Below, in pieces: positions 43,592 through 51,742 of a DNA stretch of 64,000 bases. Positions within the stretch are counted from its first letter, which is position 1; each line of letters opens with the position of its first letter. The stretch is from Bordetella genomosp. 12 (GTDB lineage: Bacteria > Pseudomonadota > Gammaproteobacteria > Burkholderiales > Burkholderiaceae_B). Under the pieces are notes generated by a model. It did no database searches and was not told where the DNA came from. It saw nothing but the letters and a program-made list of their open reading frames with translations. The stretch lies in NCBI RefSeq assembly GCF_002261355.1, contig NZ_NEVU01000002.1, positions 1,054,001-1,118,000 of the forward strand, read 5' to 3'. Position numbers and translations under genes: made by a program.

Positions 43592-44449
43592 CTACAGCCC
43601 CTTGATTGCGGCAATCGCCGAGGCGGGCAGCATCGGGCCGTGGCCCAAACCGGGAAACTCCCCCCAGCTCACGGTCAGCCCTGGCTTGCCCTTGAGCAAC
43701 TGGGCGATATCGCGGCTGTCGCCTTTGGTGGCGCGGCCGGCAAGCTTTTCCTCGCCGCCGACCATCAAACGCAGATCGACCTTGCCCGGGGGCTGCCAGG
43801 CCGCCAGCCGGTCCTGCATGTAGGGCGCGTTCCACCACAAGGAGGGACTCGCGGCCACATAGCGTTGAAAGCTCTGCGGATGGGTCAGCATCGTTTCCAG
43901 AACGAACAAACCGCCGTACGAGTGCCCATAGAGCGTCTGGCGCCGGGTGTCGATCGGCGCTTGGGACTGCACCCAGGGCTTGACCTGCGTTTCGATGAAA
44001 TCCAGCCAGGCCGCGGCGCCGCCGTTGCGACGGTTGGGGCCGCGCGGATCGGGCGTGCCGTCCGGGCCGGCGCCCGGCAGCCTGGGGGTGTAGTCCCATC
44101 CGCGCGCATCGCCATTGACGCGGCCCGGGGTGTCGTAACCGATCCCGACCACCACCGCCTTGGGATCCAGACCCTCGGCGCGCGTGAGTGCCTGGAACAC
44201 GGCGGTGCCGTCCAGCATATAGATGACCGGCCAACCGTCGGCCGGCGCCGGTCCCGGCGGCACCCAGAGATAGATACGGGCGGTGGTCAGGCCGTCCGGG
44301 CGAGGCATGACCTGCTGCTGCACGAGACCCAGCACGCCCAGGCGTGTCCGCTCGGCCGCGGCGTCGAATGCCTCGGGTTGGCGCGGTTGCGCGGCGACGC
44401 TGGCGGCGGCCAGCGTCAGCGCCACCGCCAGAAGACGGGGCGCGCGCAT
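43592..44449 (-). CDS. bfeB: Ferri-enterobactin esterase (BfeB/IroE type)
   Basis: A 285-residue exported alpha/beta-fold esterase that would hydrolyse the trilactone of imported enterobactin to release iron. The N-terminus is a signal peptide (first 20 residues, ending AAQ); the nucleophile elbow GHSYGG has Ser at about 177, and the catalytic His is likely in GLGHGPML near residue 274. Its start overlaps the receptor stop by one base, as in the Bordetella bfeAB arrangement described for enterobactin use. The gene symbol is assigned from this combination and not from an alignment. Confidence 0.85.
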   Translation of the reverse strand: MRAPRLLAVALTLAAASVAAQPRQPEAFDAAAERTRLGVLGLVQQQVMPRPDGLTTARIYLWVPPGPAPADGWPVIYMLDGTAVFQALTRAEGLDPKAVVVGIGYDTPGRVNGDARGWDYTPRLPGAGPDGTPDPRGPNRRNGGAAAWLDFIETQVKPWVQSQAPIDTRRQTLYGHSYGGLFVLETMLTHPQSFQRYVAASPSLWWNAPYMQDRLAAWQPPGKVDLRLMVGGEEKLAGRATKGDSRDIAQLLKGKPGLTVSWGEFPGLGHGPMLPASAIAAIKGL

Positions 44450-46656
44450 CAGTAGCTCACCGTCATCGTGGCGTAGTAAGCACGGCCGGGTTCGTTGTAG
44501 GTCGCAGCGCCGGCGGTGGAAGCGTTGCCTTCGCGGTACTGCTTCTTGTCGAACAGATTGCTCACTCCCACCCGGAAGCGCAGATTCTTGTTGACCTCAT
44601 AGCCCATGCTCAAGCCGGCTAGCGCGTAGGGGCTGACGGTTTGCAGGCCATCGCCCGACAGATCCACGCCCGTGCGTTCATTGATCGAGGGGCCGGTCTG
44701 CTTGCCGTAGTACGTCAGGCTGGCCTGGAACGACAGCTTTTCGGTGTAGAACCAATCCAGCGTGCTGTTGATCGTGTACTTCGGAATCACGCTCAGCGGC
44801 TGGCCTGTGCTCTTGTTCTTGGATTCGATCATGTACGTGAAGTTGGTGTTCCAATCCACGTTGTGGGCAAGCGGAATGAACAGGTTGCCTTCCAGGCCCT
44901 GGACCAGCGCCTTGCCGCTGTTGGTCCACTGCAGCACGCGCGCGCCGTTGCTCAGGCGATAAAGAATGTCCGTGCCCGCGACGATCTTGTTCTGATAGTC
45001 GTTACGGAAGTAGGCCATGCTGGTGCGCCACGTTCCGGGGTCGTACTCGAACCCGATTTCCTTGTTGACGCTGATTTCGGGCGAGAGATCCGAATTACCA
45101 ACCAGGTAGCAGCCGTTGGTGTTGGTCTCCGACGACAGGCAACCCTGGCCACGGCTGTACAGCAGATAGTTCGGGTTCGACTGATACAGGTTAGGTGCTT
45201 TGTAGGCGCGCGCGATGCCGCCCTTGATCTTGAAGGTTTCCGTGGCGGCCCAGGAGGCGTTCAGGCTGGGGCTCCAGTTGTTGCCGAATTCGGAGTTGTG
45301 ATCCAGGCGCAGACCGGGCGTCAGGATGATGCTGTGGGTGGCCTCGATATTGTCTTCGACGAACAGCGCATAGCTGTTCTGTTTGGCCTTGGTGTCGCGG
45401 TTGCTGGCATCCGTGCCGGCGATGGTGCCGCCGGTGTAGGTCTGGCGCAGGCCGCTCGGGTCGTCCAGGGTCTCACGCTCGTATTCGACCCCGATCGTGG
45501 CGACCTGGCTCACGCCCAGGTGGAACGGCAGGTTCACTTCGCCATCGGCGCGCCAGGTTTTCAGGCGGGCGGTCGAGAATCCGTTGCCGGTCGGCGCGCC
45601 TTCCGGGCCACCGGCCAGGCCTTCCTCGCGGCGCGAGTTGCGCGTGTAGTCGTAACCGACGCTGGCGCGGGTCGTGCCCCAGTCGTAGGTGCCATGGTGC
45701 GTCAGCGAGAGGTTGTCGCGATACATGATGTTGGTCTCATGATCGTACATCGCGTCAGACACGACAGTGTTGGCATTGTTCATGGTGTCGCCGGCATACA
45801 GGTTGCCCTGCCGGCTAAAGCCCATGTCCAGGTCGAAGGTATTGCTCTTGTCCATTTTCCAGGAGAACATGGTGTTCAGATCCTGGTTGGTGACGCCTTC
45901 TCGCCCGGCGGTGGAAGTCACCCCGTCCGTGCCGACCGACGCATGGCCCGCGTTGATGTCGCGCGCATCCGGGTTGGTCTTGTTGTAGTTGCCATAAAAG
46001 CGCATGGACAGCGTGTCGCTGATCGGCGTGGCTAAGCGGAAGTTCACACGGTTCGTGTTGCCTTCCTTGCTGTCTTCAGGCTGGTTGATGTAGTAGGTCG
46101 CGGAGGCTTCGGTTTTTTCCGTGGGGCGTTTGGTGATCACGTTGACCACGCCACCCATGGCGCCCGAGCCATAGCGCGCAGCGGCCGGGCCGCGGATGAC
46201 CTCGATGCGTTCGACGTCCTCGGCGGGCACCCAGTTGGAGTCGCCGCGGGTGTCACGGTCACCGTTCCAGCCGTAGCGTACCGAGTTGCGCGAGCTGACC
46301 GGTTTGCCATCGATCATGATGAGCGTGTTCTCGGGCCCCATGCCGCGGATGTCGATCTGGCGGCTGTTGCCGCGCGCGCCGCTGGCGCTGTTGCCCGTCA
46401 GGTTGACGCCCGGTTCGCGGCGGATGATGTCGGCCAGGTCATTAACCGGCGGGTGGCGCTGGATTTCCTCGGCGGTAATGATCGACACGCCCAGCGACTC
46501 CTTGACCTCGTCTTCGGCGGTTCCCAGCACCTGGACGGCCTGCATTTCCTGGACGTGGGAGGGTTCCTTGACCTCGGTCTGTGCCAGAGCGGGTCCGGTC
46601 ATGGCCAATAGGACTGCGGTACGGGCGTAGTGCCGCGAAAAGCGCGCGAACGACAT
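44449..46656 (-). CDS. bfeA: TonB-dependent siderophore receptor (BfeA, FepA type)
   Basis: A 735-residue outer-membrane receptor. The start MSFARFSRHYARTAVLLAMT at 46656 follows AGGAG and begins a signal peptide ending at ALAQ. A TonB-box-like stretch near MQAVQVLG precedes the plug domain, which shows DLADIIRREPGVNLTGNSAS, RQIDIRGMGPENTLIMIDG and VERIEVIRGPAAARYGSGAMG. A 22-strand barrel follows, with a C-terminal YYATMTVSY ending in an aromatic residue. The FepA-like cysteine pair appears as GCLSSETNTNGC. It is coupled to bfeB, and the divergent AraC gene is the likely activator under iron-starvation control. Confidence 0.93.
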   Translation of the reverse strand: MSFARFSRHYARTAVLLAMTGPALAQTEVKEPSHVQEMQAVQVLGTAEDEVKESLGVSIITAEEIQRHPPVNDLADIIRREPGVNLTGNSASGARGNSRQIDIRGMGPENTLIMIDGKPVSSRNSVRYGWNGDRDTRGDSNWVPAEDVERIEVIRGPAAARYGSGAMGGVVNVITKRPTEKTEASATYYINQPEDSKEGNTNRVNFRLATPISDTLSMRFYGNYNKTNPDARDINAGHASVGTDGVTSTAGREGVTNQDLNTMFSWKMDKSNTFDLDMGFSRQGNLYAGDTMNNANTVVSDAMYDHETNIMYRDNLSLTHHGTYDWGTTRASVGYDYTRNSRREEGLAGGPEGAPTGNGFSTARLKTWRADGEVNLPFHLGVSQVATIGVEYERETLDDPSGLRQTYTGGTIAGTDASNRDTKAKQNSYALFVEDNIEATHSIILTPGLRLDHNSEFGNNWSPSLNASWAATETFKIKGGIARAYKAPNLYQSNPNYLLYSRGQGCLSSETNTNGCYLVGNSDLSPEISVNKEIGFEYDPGTWRTSMAYFRNDYQNKIVAGTDILYRLSNGARVLQWTNSGKALVQGLEGNLFIPLAHNVDWNTNFTYMIESKNKSTGQPLSVIPKYTINSTLDWFYTEKLSFQASLTYYGKQTGPSINERTGVDLSGDGLQTVSPYALAGLSMGYEVNKNLRFRVGVSNLFDKKQYREGNASTAGAATYNEPGRAYYATMTVSY

Positions 46657-46716
46657 GCGAAAAGCTCCTGAGTAACGCAACGACCCCGAAATATCTAGGG
46701 ACAGCACTATCTAATT

Positions 46717-46735
46717 GGGAATGATTTGTAATACC
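46717..46735. promoter_or_regulatory. Fur-box-like site in the bfe promoter region
   Basis: GGGAATGATTTGTAATACC matches the 19-base Fur consensus at 11 positions, with the best agreement in the first AATGAT hexamer. It lies in the 126-bp AT-rich gap between bfeA and the AraC gene, 61 bp upstream of the bfeA start and 48 bp upstream of the regulator start. Iron repression of both divergent genes is expected for this system. Confidence 0.45.
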
Positions 46736-46782
46736 ATTTATGCACAAGATTATGTCAGTTTGAAATTTTCGAAATATTTGCC

Positions 46783-47727
46783 GTGGCACCACAAACCTTT
46801 GCTTCCCCATCAATCCAGGGAACCCCTGCCGCTTGTCACTATCTCAGCGCCCTCGCCCAGGAAACCGCCCGCCTGGAGGGTCTGTGCGAGACGCATGAGC
46901 TGGGCGCGGGCCTTCACGTACGGCGTATGGACTGGCGCGACGTACAAGGCGCGGCCCTGCGCAGCCAGGAGGGTCCTGGCCTCTACCTGATGCTGGTGCT
47001 CAGCGGCGGTGCGGACCTGAGCACGGGCGACACCGTGCTGACCACGCGGGCTGCGATGGCGGGTCACGCCGTGGTCTGGCGTGCCGACAACGGCTATGAG
47101 CTGGTCAGGCAATCCCGCCGGGGGGATGCCGAGCGCGGCGTCATGCTGCTTCTGTCGCCGCTCTGGCTGGCCAGCCGCTTTCCCGCCAACCACTTGTTGC
47201 GCCAGTTGCCGCCGCTGCAGCCCTATCGCTGGCAACTCTCGCGCAATGGCCTGGCCCGCCTGCAGCAATTGCTGCATCCGCCGCGGCAGCATCCGGATCT
47301 GCTGCCCCTCTATATGGAAGCCCGCGCGCTGGAACTGCTGCGCGAGGCTGGCGCCGTGCTGTGCAGTACCGCCGATGAGGTCAGCACGCTGAACCGGCGC
47401 AAGTTTCTACGCATGGTCCAGGTGAGAGAACTGCTTGAGAGCGGCGCGGTCGATGAGTGGTCTCTGGCCCAGATCGCCGCGCGCCACCATCTGAGCGTCA
47501 ACACCCTGCAGCGGCATTTCCGGGCGGCCTGGGATTGCGCCGTGGACGAATACCGGCGCGATGCCCGGCTGCGCCGCGCCCGCGCGGCGCTGGAGCGCGA
47601 CGGTGTCAGCGTGGCCCGCGCAGCCGAAATCGCCGGCTATCGCAGCCCCGCCAATTTCGCCACGGCCTTTCGGCGCGCTTATGGCATGGCCCCGCGTCAG
47701 GCGAGTGCCAGTGCCCGCATGGTCTGA
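46783..47727 (+). CDS. bfeR: AraC-family regulator (BfeR type)
   Basis: A 314-residue transcriptional activator. The C-terminal two-helix-turn-helix DNA-binding domain is clear: SLAQIAARHHLSVNTLQRHFRAAW and AEIAGYRSPANFATAFRRAYG. The N-terminal half (about 1-200) is a ligand-binding domain resembling other siderophore-responsive AraC proteins. The start is a GTG at 46783; no closer ATG fits. It is divergent from bfeA-bfeB, the arrangement known for BfeR, which activates the receptor in response to enterobactin. The symbol is assigned from this synteny. Confidence 0.85.
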   Translation: MAPQTFASPSIQGTPAACHYLSALAQETARLEGLCETHELGAGLHVRRMDWRDVQGAALRSQEGPGLYLMLVLSGGADLSTGDTVLTTRAAMAGHAVVWRADNGYELVRQSRRGDAERGVMLLLSPLWLASRFPANHLLRQLPPLQPYRWQLSRNGLARLQQLLHPPRQHPDLLPLYMEARALELLREAGAVLCSTADEVSTLNRRKFLRMVQVRELLESGAVDEWSLAQIAARHHLSVNTLQRHFRAAWDCAVDEYRRDARLRRARAALERDGVSVARAAEIAGYRSPANFATAFRRAYGMAPRQASASARMV

Positions 47728-47742
47728 ACCGGCCAGGCGCGC

Positions 47743-48081
47743 TTACAGCAAACGGGTACCCAGCGGGACCTCGGCATCGGGCACGCACAGGGCGACATGG
47801 CCATCGGCATTGTGGAAGCCCGTCACCAGGCATTCGGACCGCATCGGCCCGATCTGCTTGGGAGGAAAGTTCAGCACGGCAACGACCAGGCGGCCCTCGA
47901 GCTGGCTGGCCTCATACAGATCGGTGATCTGCGCGCTGGATTTGCGCTGGCCGATCTCCGGGCCGAAATCCACCACGAGCTTATAGGCTGGTTTGCGCGC
48001 CTGCGGAAACGGCTCGGCTTTGAGGATGCGGCCAACCCGCAGCTCGACTTTGCTGAAATCATCCCAGGTGATGGGTGTCAT
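47743..48081 (-). CDS. csaA: CsaA-type tRNA-binding-domain protein
   Basis: A 112-residue protein that is a single tRNA-binding OB-fold domain, as in CsaA and the C-terminal part of some methionyl-tRNA synthetases. Visible are FSKVELRVGRILKAEPFPQARKPAYKL and, later, AVLNFPPKQIGPMRSECLV and DAEVPLGTRL. CsaA has chaperone-like activity and helps protein export. It lies 15 bp from the convergent bfeR gene and 52 bp downstream of the GGDEF gene, apparently transcribed separately. Confidence 0.93.
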   Translation of the reverse strand: MTPITWDDFSKVELRVGRILKAEPFPQARKPAYKLVVDFGPEIGQRKSSAQITDLYEASQLEGRLVVAVLNFPPKQIGPMRSECLVTGFHNADGHVALCVPDAEVPLGTRLL

Positions 48082-48133
48082 GCATGCTCTCCCGCCCCGC
48101 TATCGAGGCGCGCCCGGATTCTGGCCCGCGGCC

Positions 48134-49183
48134 TCAAGACAAGGCCGCGCGCCGTTTACGTTTGATCTCGTACATGCGCGCGTCGGCCAGGCGCACCGCT
48201 TCGTCGACGTCTGCCTGCGCCCCGGGCGCGTAGGCGATGACGCCCGCGCTGGCGCCGCCATAGCGCACCATGACACCGTCCAAGGCGTAATCGCCCACGG
48301 ATTCGGCGTGCATGCGCTGCTCCAGCATCTGCGCCAGCCCATGGGCTTGCGTATCGTCGGCCGGGCCAGGCGCCACCAGCATGAACTCATCGCCGCCCAA
48401 GCGGCCCAGCACGTCCTCGGGGCGCAGCGCGCCCGCCACCCGGCGGCCCACCGCACAGAGCAAGGCGTCGCCAGCCTGATGGCCATGTACATCGTTGACC
48501 TGCTTGAACCCGTCCAGATCCATCAAGCCGACGATCACGCTCTGGCGGCTGCTGGCCGCACGTTCGAGCATGAGCTCCAGGGTGTCGTACAGAGAACGGC
48601 GATTGGGCAGGCCGGTCAACGCATCATGCAAGGCCACGACGCGCAGCGATTCATTGGCATCTTGCAGTTGCCGCATCAGCCGCTCGCGCTCGATAAACCC
48701 CGAGATCAGGGTCGAGAAAAGCGTGATGACGGTTTGCGCATCCAGCGACATCGGTTTGACCTCGGCGCTCGCGGCGCAAACCGTGCCGAGCAGCTGCCCT
48801 TGCTCGGAGCGCACCGGCGCGCTCAGGTAGGTTTGTATACCCAGGGCCCGCGCCGCCTCGGAGTCGCCCCAGCGCCGTCCGACCTCATTGGTGTATTGGC
48901 ACTCTTCGTCCAGCGCTCGCTTGCACAGTGTGTCCGACCAGGTGACTTCAAGCCCCTCGGGAATCTGCATATCGCCCTGATTGCGCGCAAAACGCACCTG
49001 CTGCACGTTGTGCTGCAAATCGATGGCCGTCAGATAGGTCGATTCCATGCCGGTCACCGCACCCAGCATATCGAGTAAGGGGCGAACGAGCTGCTCCAGG
49101 GTTTTTGCCGCGGGCAGCGAAGCGGCAAGCTGACTGATAAGGTTGTCCACGTTGGTCAGGGGCACACAAGGGAGTATGCGCAC
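48134..49183 (-). CDS. GAF-GGDEF diguanylate cyclase
   Basis: A 349-residue cytoplasmic signalling protein. An N-terminal GAF domain (about residues 20-160) contains TYLSAPVRSEQGQLLGTVCA, followed by a short coiled linker (GFIERERLMRQLQDANESLRV) and a C-terminal GGDEF domain with HDALTGLPNRRSL, LDGFKQVNDVHGHQAGD and the active-site GRLGGDEFML. The catalytic residues are intact, so it should make cyclic di-GMP; no RxxD inhibitory site was located with confidence. The start is uncertain: GTG at 49183 or 49165, with no clear ribosome site. Confidence 0.88.
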   Translation of the reverse strand: MRILPCVPLTNVDNLISQLAASLPAAKTLEQLVRPLLDMLGAVTGMESTYLTAIDLQHNVQQVRFARNQGDMQIPEGLEVTWSDTLCKRALDEECQYTNEVGRRWGDSEAARALGIQTYLSAPVRSEQGQLLGTVCAASAEVKPMSLDAQTVITLFSTLISGFIERERLMRQLQDANESLRVVALHDALTGLPNRRSLYDTLELMLERAASSRQSVIVGLMDLDGFKQVNDVHGHQAGDALLCAVGRRVAGALRPEDVLGRLGGDEFMLVAPGPADDTQAHGLAQMLEQRMHAESVGDYALDGVMVRYGGASAGVIAYAPGAQADVDEAVRLADARMYEIKRKRRAALS

Positions 49184-49221
49184 GATCCTATCGTGCCCGC
49201 TGCAAGGCGCGCAAGCGCACG

Positions 49222-49416
49222 CTATTTGCCCTGCGGGTGATAGTCGCCGCGCGCGATGGCCTCGAGAATCTCCGCGCGGCGCTGCGCGGCCTTTTTCAGG
49301 TTGGCGGCGGTGGGCTTTAAGCGCAGCCGCTCCACGCACGCACGGCCCTCAAAGAGGAAGCCGATCTCAATGGAGGACTCCGATGCCGGGCGGACGCCCT
49401 CGAACCCGGCGCTCAT
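49222..49416 (-). CDS. Stand-alone integrase-type Arm DNA-binding domain
   Basis: A 64-residue protein made entirely of what looks like an Arm_DNA-bind_2 (DUF3596) domain: SIEIGFLFEGRACVERLRLK followed by PTAANLKKAAQRRAEILEAI and ARGDYHPQGK. In phage and island tyrosine integrases this domain binds the arm sites at the N-terminus and is followed by core and catalytic domains; here the frame ends at a TAG and the GGDEF gene occupies the next DNA, so no integrase body remains. The ATG overlaps the stop of the LD-carboxypeptidase gene by ATGA, which favours true translation over random decay. The function is unknown. Confidence 0.75.
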   Translation of the reverse strand: MSAGFEGVRPASESSIEIGFLFEGRACVERLRLKPTAANLKKAAQRRAEILEAIARGDYHPQGK

Positions 49417-50507
49417 GCCGTGCCCTGCCGCACCACGGCCTGGTCCAGCCGTAAGGCGCGCCGTTGCGTATCGAGCGTCACGCGTGCGCCCAGCGGCAGC
49501 ATGAGATTGGGATTCCAATGCCCGCTGGGCCAGCCGGTCAGCACGGGGACGTCCAGGCCGAGCAGGGCATCGCGCAGAATCGGCCAGTACAGGCTCTGGC
49601 CGGCCGGGTCGCTGCCCGGCGCGCCACGCGTGAAATTCCCCACCAGCACACCAGCCACGCCTTCTAGCTTGGCCGCGCCTGCCAGTTGCGCCAGCATGCG
49701 ATCGACGCGGGGCGGCAACTCATTGACGTCCTCGATGAACAGAATGGCGCCGCGCGTATCGATCTCGTCATCGGTACCCATGAGCGCACTGATCAAGGCC
49801 AGATTGCCGCCTACCAGCCGGCCGCTGGCCTGGCCCGGCGCCATCGCCGCGACCTGGCTGCCGGCGGGCGCCTCGATCCAGCTGCCCTCGCCCAACTGAC
49901 CGCTCAGCATGGCCCAGGCCAGACTTTCGGTCGGCTCGCTGCGGCCGGGAATGAAGTCCTGGCCCAGCATGGGCCCATGGAAGGTCACGAACCCCACGCG
50001 CCGCTGCAAGGCCAGGTGCAAAGCCGTGATGTCGCTATAGCCGATGAAGGGTTTGGGGTTGGCGCGGATCAGCGCGTAGTCGACCTGATCGAGCAGGCGC
50101 CAGGAGCCAAAGCCTCCTTGCAGGCACCACACGGCGCCGACATCGGCCGAGGCAAACGCCGTATGCAGACTGGCCAGGCGCAGGCTATCGGGCCCGGCCA
50201 GATAGTCATAGGGCGTGTCCATCCGCGTGCCCACCATCAGGCGGGGCTGGTAGCCCCGCCCTTCCAGCCATGCGGCAGCAGCTTGGGCCGCGCCATCGGC
50301 CGCCGAGGCCGGTGCGATCACGGCGACCACGGCGCCCGGTTTGAGCGCCGGGACCGGTCGGGCGCCTGGGGAAGGCGGCGTGTTCATCGCGCCGGCATGC
50401 GTGCCTCGGGGCGCGCGGCCGGGCCGGGCCGCGCAACCGGCCAGCGCCAAGGCGGCCGACGCGCCGGCCATGCCGAGAAAACGCCGGCGATCCCAGGCTT
50501 CGATCAT
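49413..50507 (-). CDS. LD-carboxypeptidase (murein tetrapeptide carboxypeptidase), lipoprotein
   Basis: A 364-residue S66-family peptidase that trims the terminal D-Ala from recycled murein tetrapeptides. The start MIEAWDRRRFLGMAG at 50507 follows AGGAG; a twin-arginine-like RRRFLG (residues 7-12) and a lipobox LAGC with Cys about 25 predict export and lipid anchoring, unlike the cytoplasmic LdcA. The nucleophile Ser lies in IGYSDITALH; the conserved AVWCLQGGFGSWRLL and FHGPMLGQD are also present. It is followed, by ATGA overlap, by the lone Arm domain. Confidence 0.93.
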   Translation of the reverse strand: MIEAWDRRRFLGMAGASAALALAGCAARPGRAPRGTHAGAMNTPPSPGARPVPALKPGAVVAVIAPASAADGAAQAAAAWLEGRGYQPRLMVGTRMDTPYDYLAGPDSLRLASLHTAFASADVGAVWCLQGGFGSWRLLDQVDYALIRANPKPFIGYSDITALHLALQRRVGFVTFHGPMLGQDFIPGRSEPTESLAWAMLSGQLGEGSWIEAPAGSQVAAMAPGQASGRLVGGNLALISALMGTDDEIDTRGAILFIEDVNELPPRVDRMLAQLAGAAKLEGVAGVLVGNFTRGAPGSDPAGQSLYWPILRDALLGLDVPVLTGWPSGHWNPNLMLPLGARVTLDTQRRALRLDQAVVRQGTA

Positions 50508-50580
50508 GACAACTCCTCTATTGCGAATGACGCGATTATGGCGAAACGCGGGCGCATTACCAACCGGGGCCGGGGTCGGC

Positions 50581-50609
50581 TTCACTTTCCGGCCCATCCT
50601 CCGTACAAT
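50581..50609 (+). promoter_or_regulatory. Sigma-70-type promoter for the small ORF and beta-helix gene
   Basis: TTCACT (50581-50586) and TACAAT (50604-50609) are separated by 17 bp, a good match to -35 and -10 boxes. Transcription would begin about 50616, close to the ATG of a 37-codon frame and some 240 bp before the beta-helix protein gene. Confidence 0.5.
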
Positions 50610-50617
50610 CGCCGCCC

Positions 50618-50731
50618 ATGCCCCTTCTTGCCCTGGCCACTCGCTTCGACTGCACGCCCGCCCTGCTGCGCGGCGCTTTGTTGCGCGGCCGCCAGGCCGG
50701 CATTGCTCCCACACTCGCCGCAGATGATTAA
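50618..50731 (+). CDS. Possible 37-residue leader peptide
   Basis: ATG at 50618 opens a short frame ending with TAA at 50731: MPLLALATRFDCTPALLRGA then a basic stretch and TLAADD. It is just downstream of a good promoter-like element and ahead of the beta-helix gene, with 126 bp between. It has no clear ribosome site and no recognised family. It could be a leader peptide that tunes the downstream gene, or simply an unused frame in a GC-rich leader. Confidence 0.25.
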   Translation: MPLLALATRFDCTPALLRGALLRGRQAGIAPTLAADD

Positions 50732-50857
50732 GCCCGGCGACCTCAGTACCTCCCCTCAAGCGCATTTCTCTCCAGGTCGTCGGGCATAGCCCGCGCCCAC
50801 TCGCGTGCCTTCGTGGCGCGCGCATCGTCCCGCCCGCGGCGGGCGATAGGAATACGC

Positions 50858-51742
50858 ATGGATATCACCAAGGCTTTCATTAAAGCCAAACAACCCTGCG
50901 CGGACGGTTTTCGCTGGTACGTCCGCCATGCCGCCCAGGACAGCAGCTACCAGGAACTGCTCGATGCCCTGGTCGCCGACGGCCGCGTCGACGATGCCTG
51001 CTGGCTATTGGATCAATTCGGCCCCACGGATGCCGTGCTTACGCTGGACCATCTCAGCGCGGAGGCCCTGGTCTTCGCCGGCACCGTGCGCGTGCGCGGC
51101 GGCGTCGACACGGCGCGCGTCCTGCGGGCCGGCCGCGATCTCCATGCCGCGGGCGGCATTATCAGCGGCGGCGCGGTCATTGCCGGAGGCGATATTAAAT
51201 GCGGGGCTTCGCTACGGGCAGAAGGCCGTCTGCAGGCCGGGGGCCTGATCCAGGCCGAGTGGAACATCGAGGCTGGCGCGGAACTGTCCTGCGAGGCGTT
51301 GCGCGCGGGTTGGGAACTGCTGTGCCGCGGTGCGGCACGGATAGGCGGAGACTGTGTCGTCGGTGAAAGCTTGACCGCGCTGGAAGACTTCCGTTGCGCC
51401 AAAGGCCTGCGCGTGGGCGCCGCCATCGATGCCGCCCGCCGGCTGCACACCGGGCACGGCATCGAGTGCGGCGGTGACGTGCGCGCCGGCGATCATCTGG
51501 ATGCCGGCTGGGGTATCAAGGCGCGGGGCGACATCCGGGCCGAAGGCAGTATCCGCGCGGGAGAGAGCCTGGCGGCCGAGGGCTGCATCGAAGCCGGCGC
51601 TGGCTATGGTGTCTACGCCGGCGTGGAAGTCTGCGAACCGGCCTGGGAGTCCAGTGCACGGGTCCACGCCAACCTGGTGCCGCGCGAACTGCGCAGCGGT
51701 TGGTGGGCCGGTCCCCTGCCCGGCCTGGCGCTCGCGGCATGA
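50858..51742 (+). CDS. Uncharacterised protein with beta-helix-type repeats (bactofilin-like)
   Basis: A 294-residue protein. The first 65 residues form a helical start (MDITKAFIKAKQPCADGFRW). Thereafter about 35 short repeats of five to six residues run to the C-terminus, with alternating hydrophobic and glycine positions (VFAGTVRVRGG, VIAGGDIKCG, LRAEGRLQAGG, IRAGESLAAEG). This spacing fits a right-handed beta-helix, as in bactofilins and polymer-forming proteins, though the repeats could also be another solenoid. There is no signal peptide or transmembrane segment. The ATG is at 50858 after AGGAA. It overlaps the next gene by ATGA. Confidence 0.75.
   Translation: MDITKAFIKAKQPCADGFRWYVRHAAQDSSYQELLDALVADGRVDDACWLLDQFGPTDAVLTLDHLSAEALVFAGTVRVRGGVDTARVLRAGRDLHAAGGIISGGAVIAGGDIKCGASLRAEGRLQAGGLIQAEWNIEAGAELSCEALRAGWELLCRGAARIGGDCVVGESLTALEDFRCAKGLRVGAAIDAARRLHTGHGIECGGDVRAGDHLDAGWGIKARGDIRAEGSIRAGESLAAEGCIEAGAGYGVYAGVEVCEPAWESSARVHANLVPRELRSGWWAGPLPGLALAA

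Noticed and set aside
48134-49416. Searched for the remainder of a tyrosine integrase after the Arm domain.
   Set aside because: The sequence downstream is an intact GAF-GGDEF gene, and no RHRY-type catalytic motifs occur in any frame nearby.
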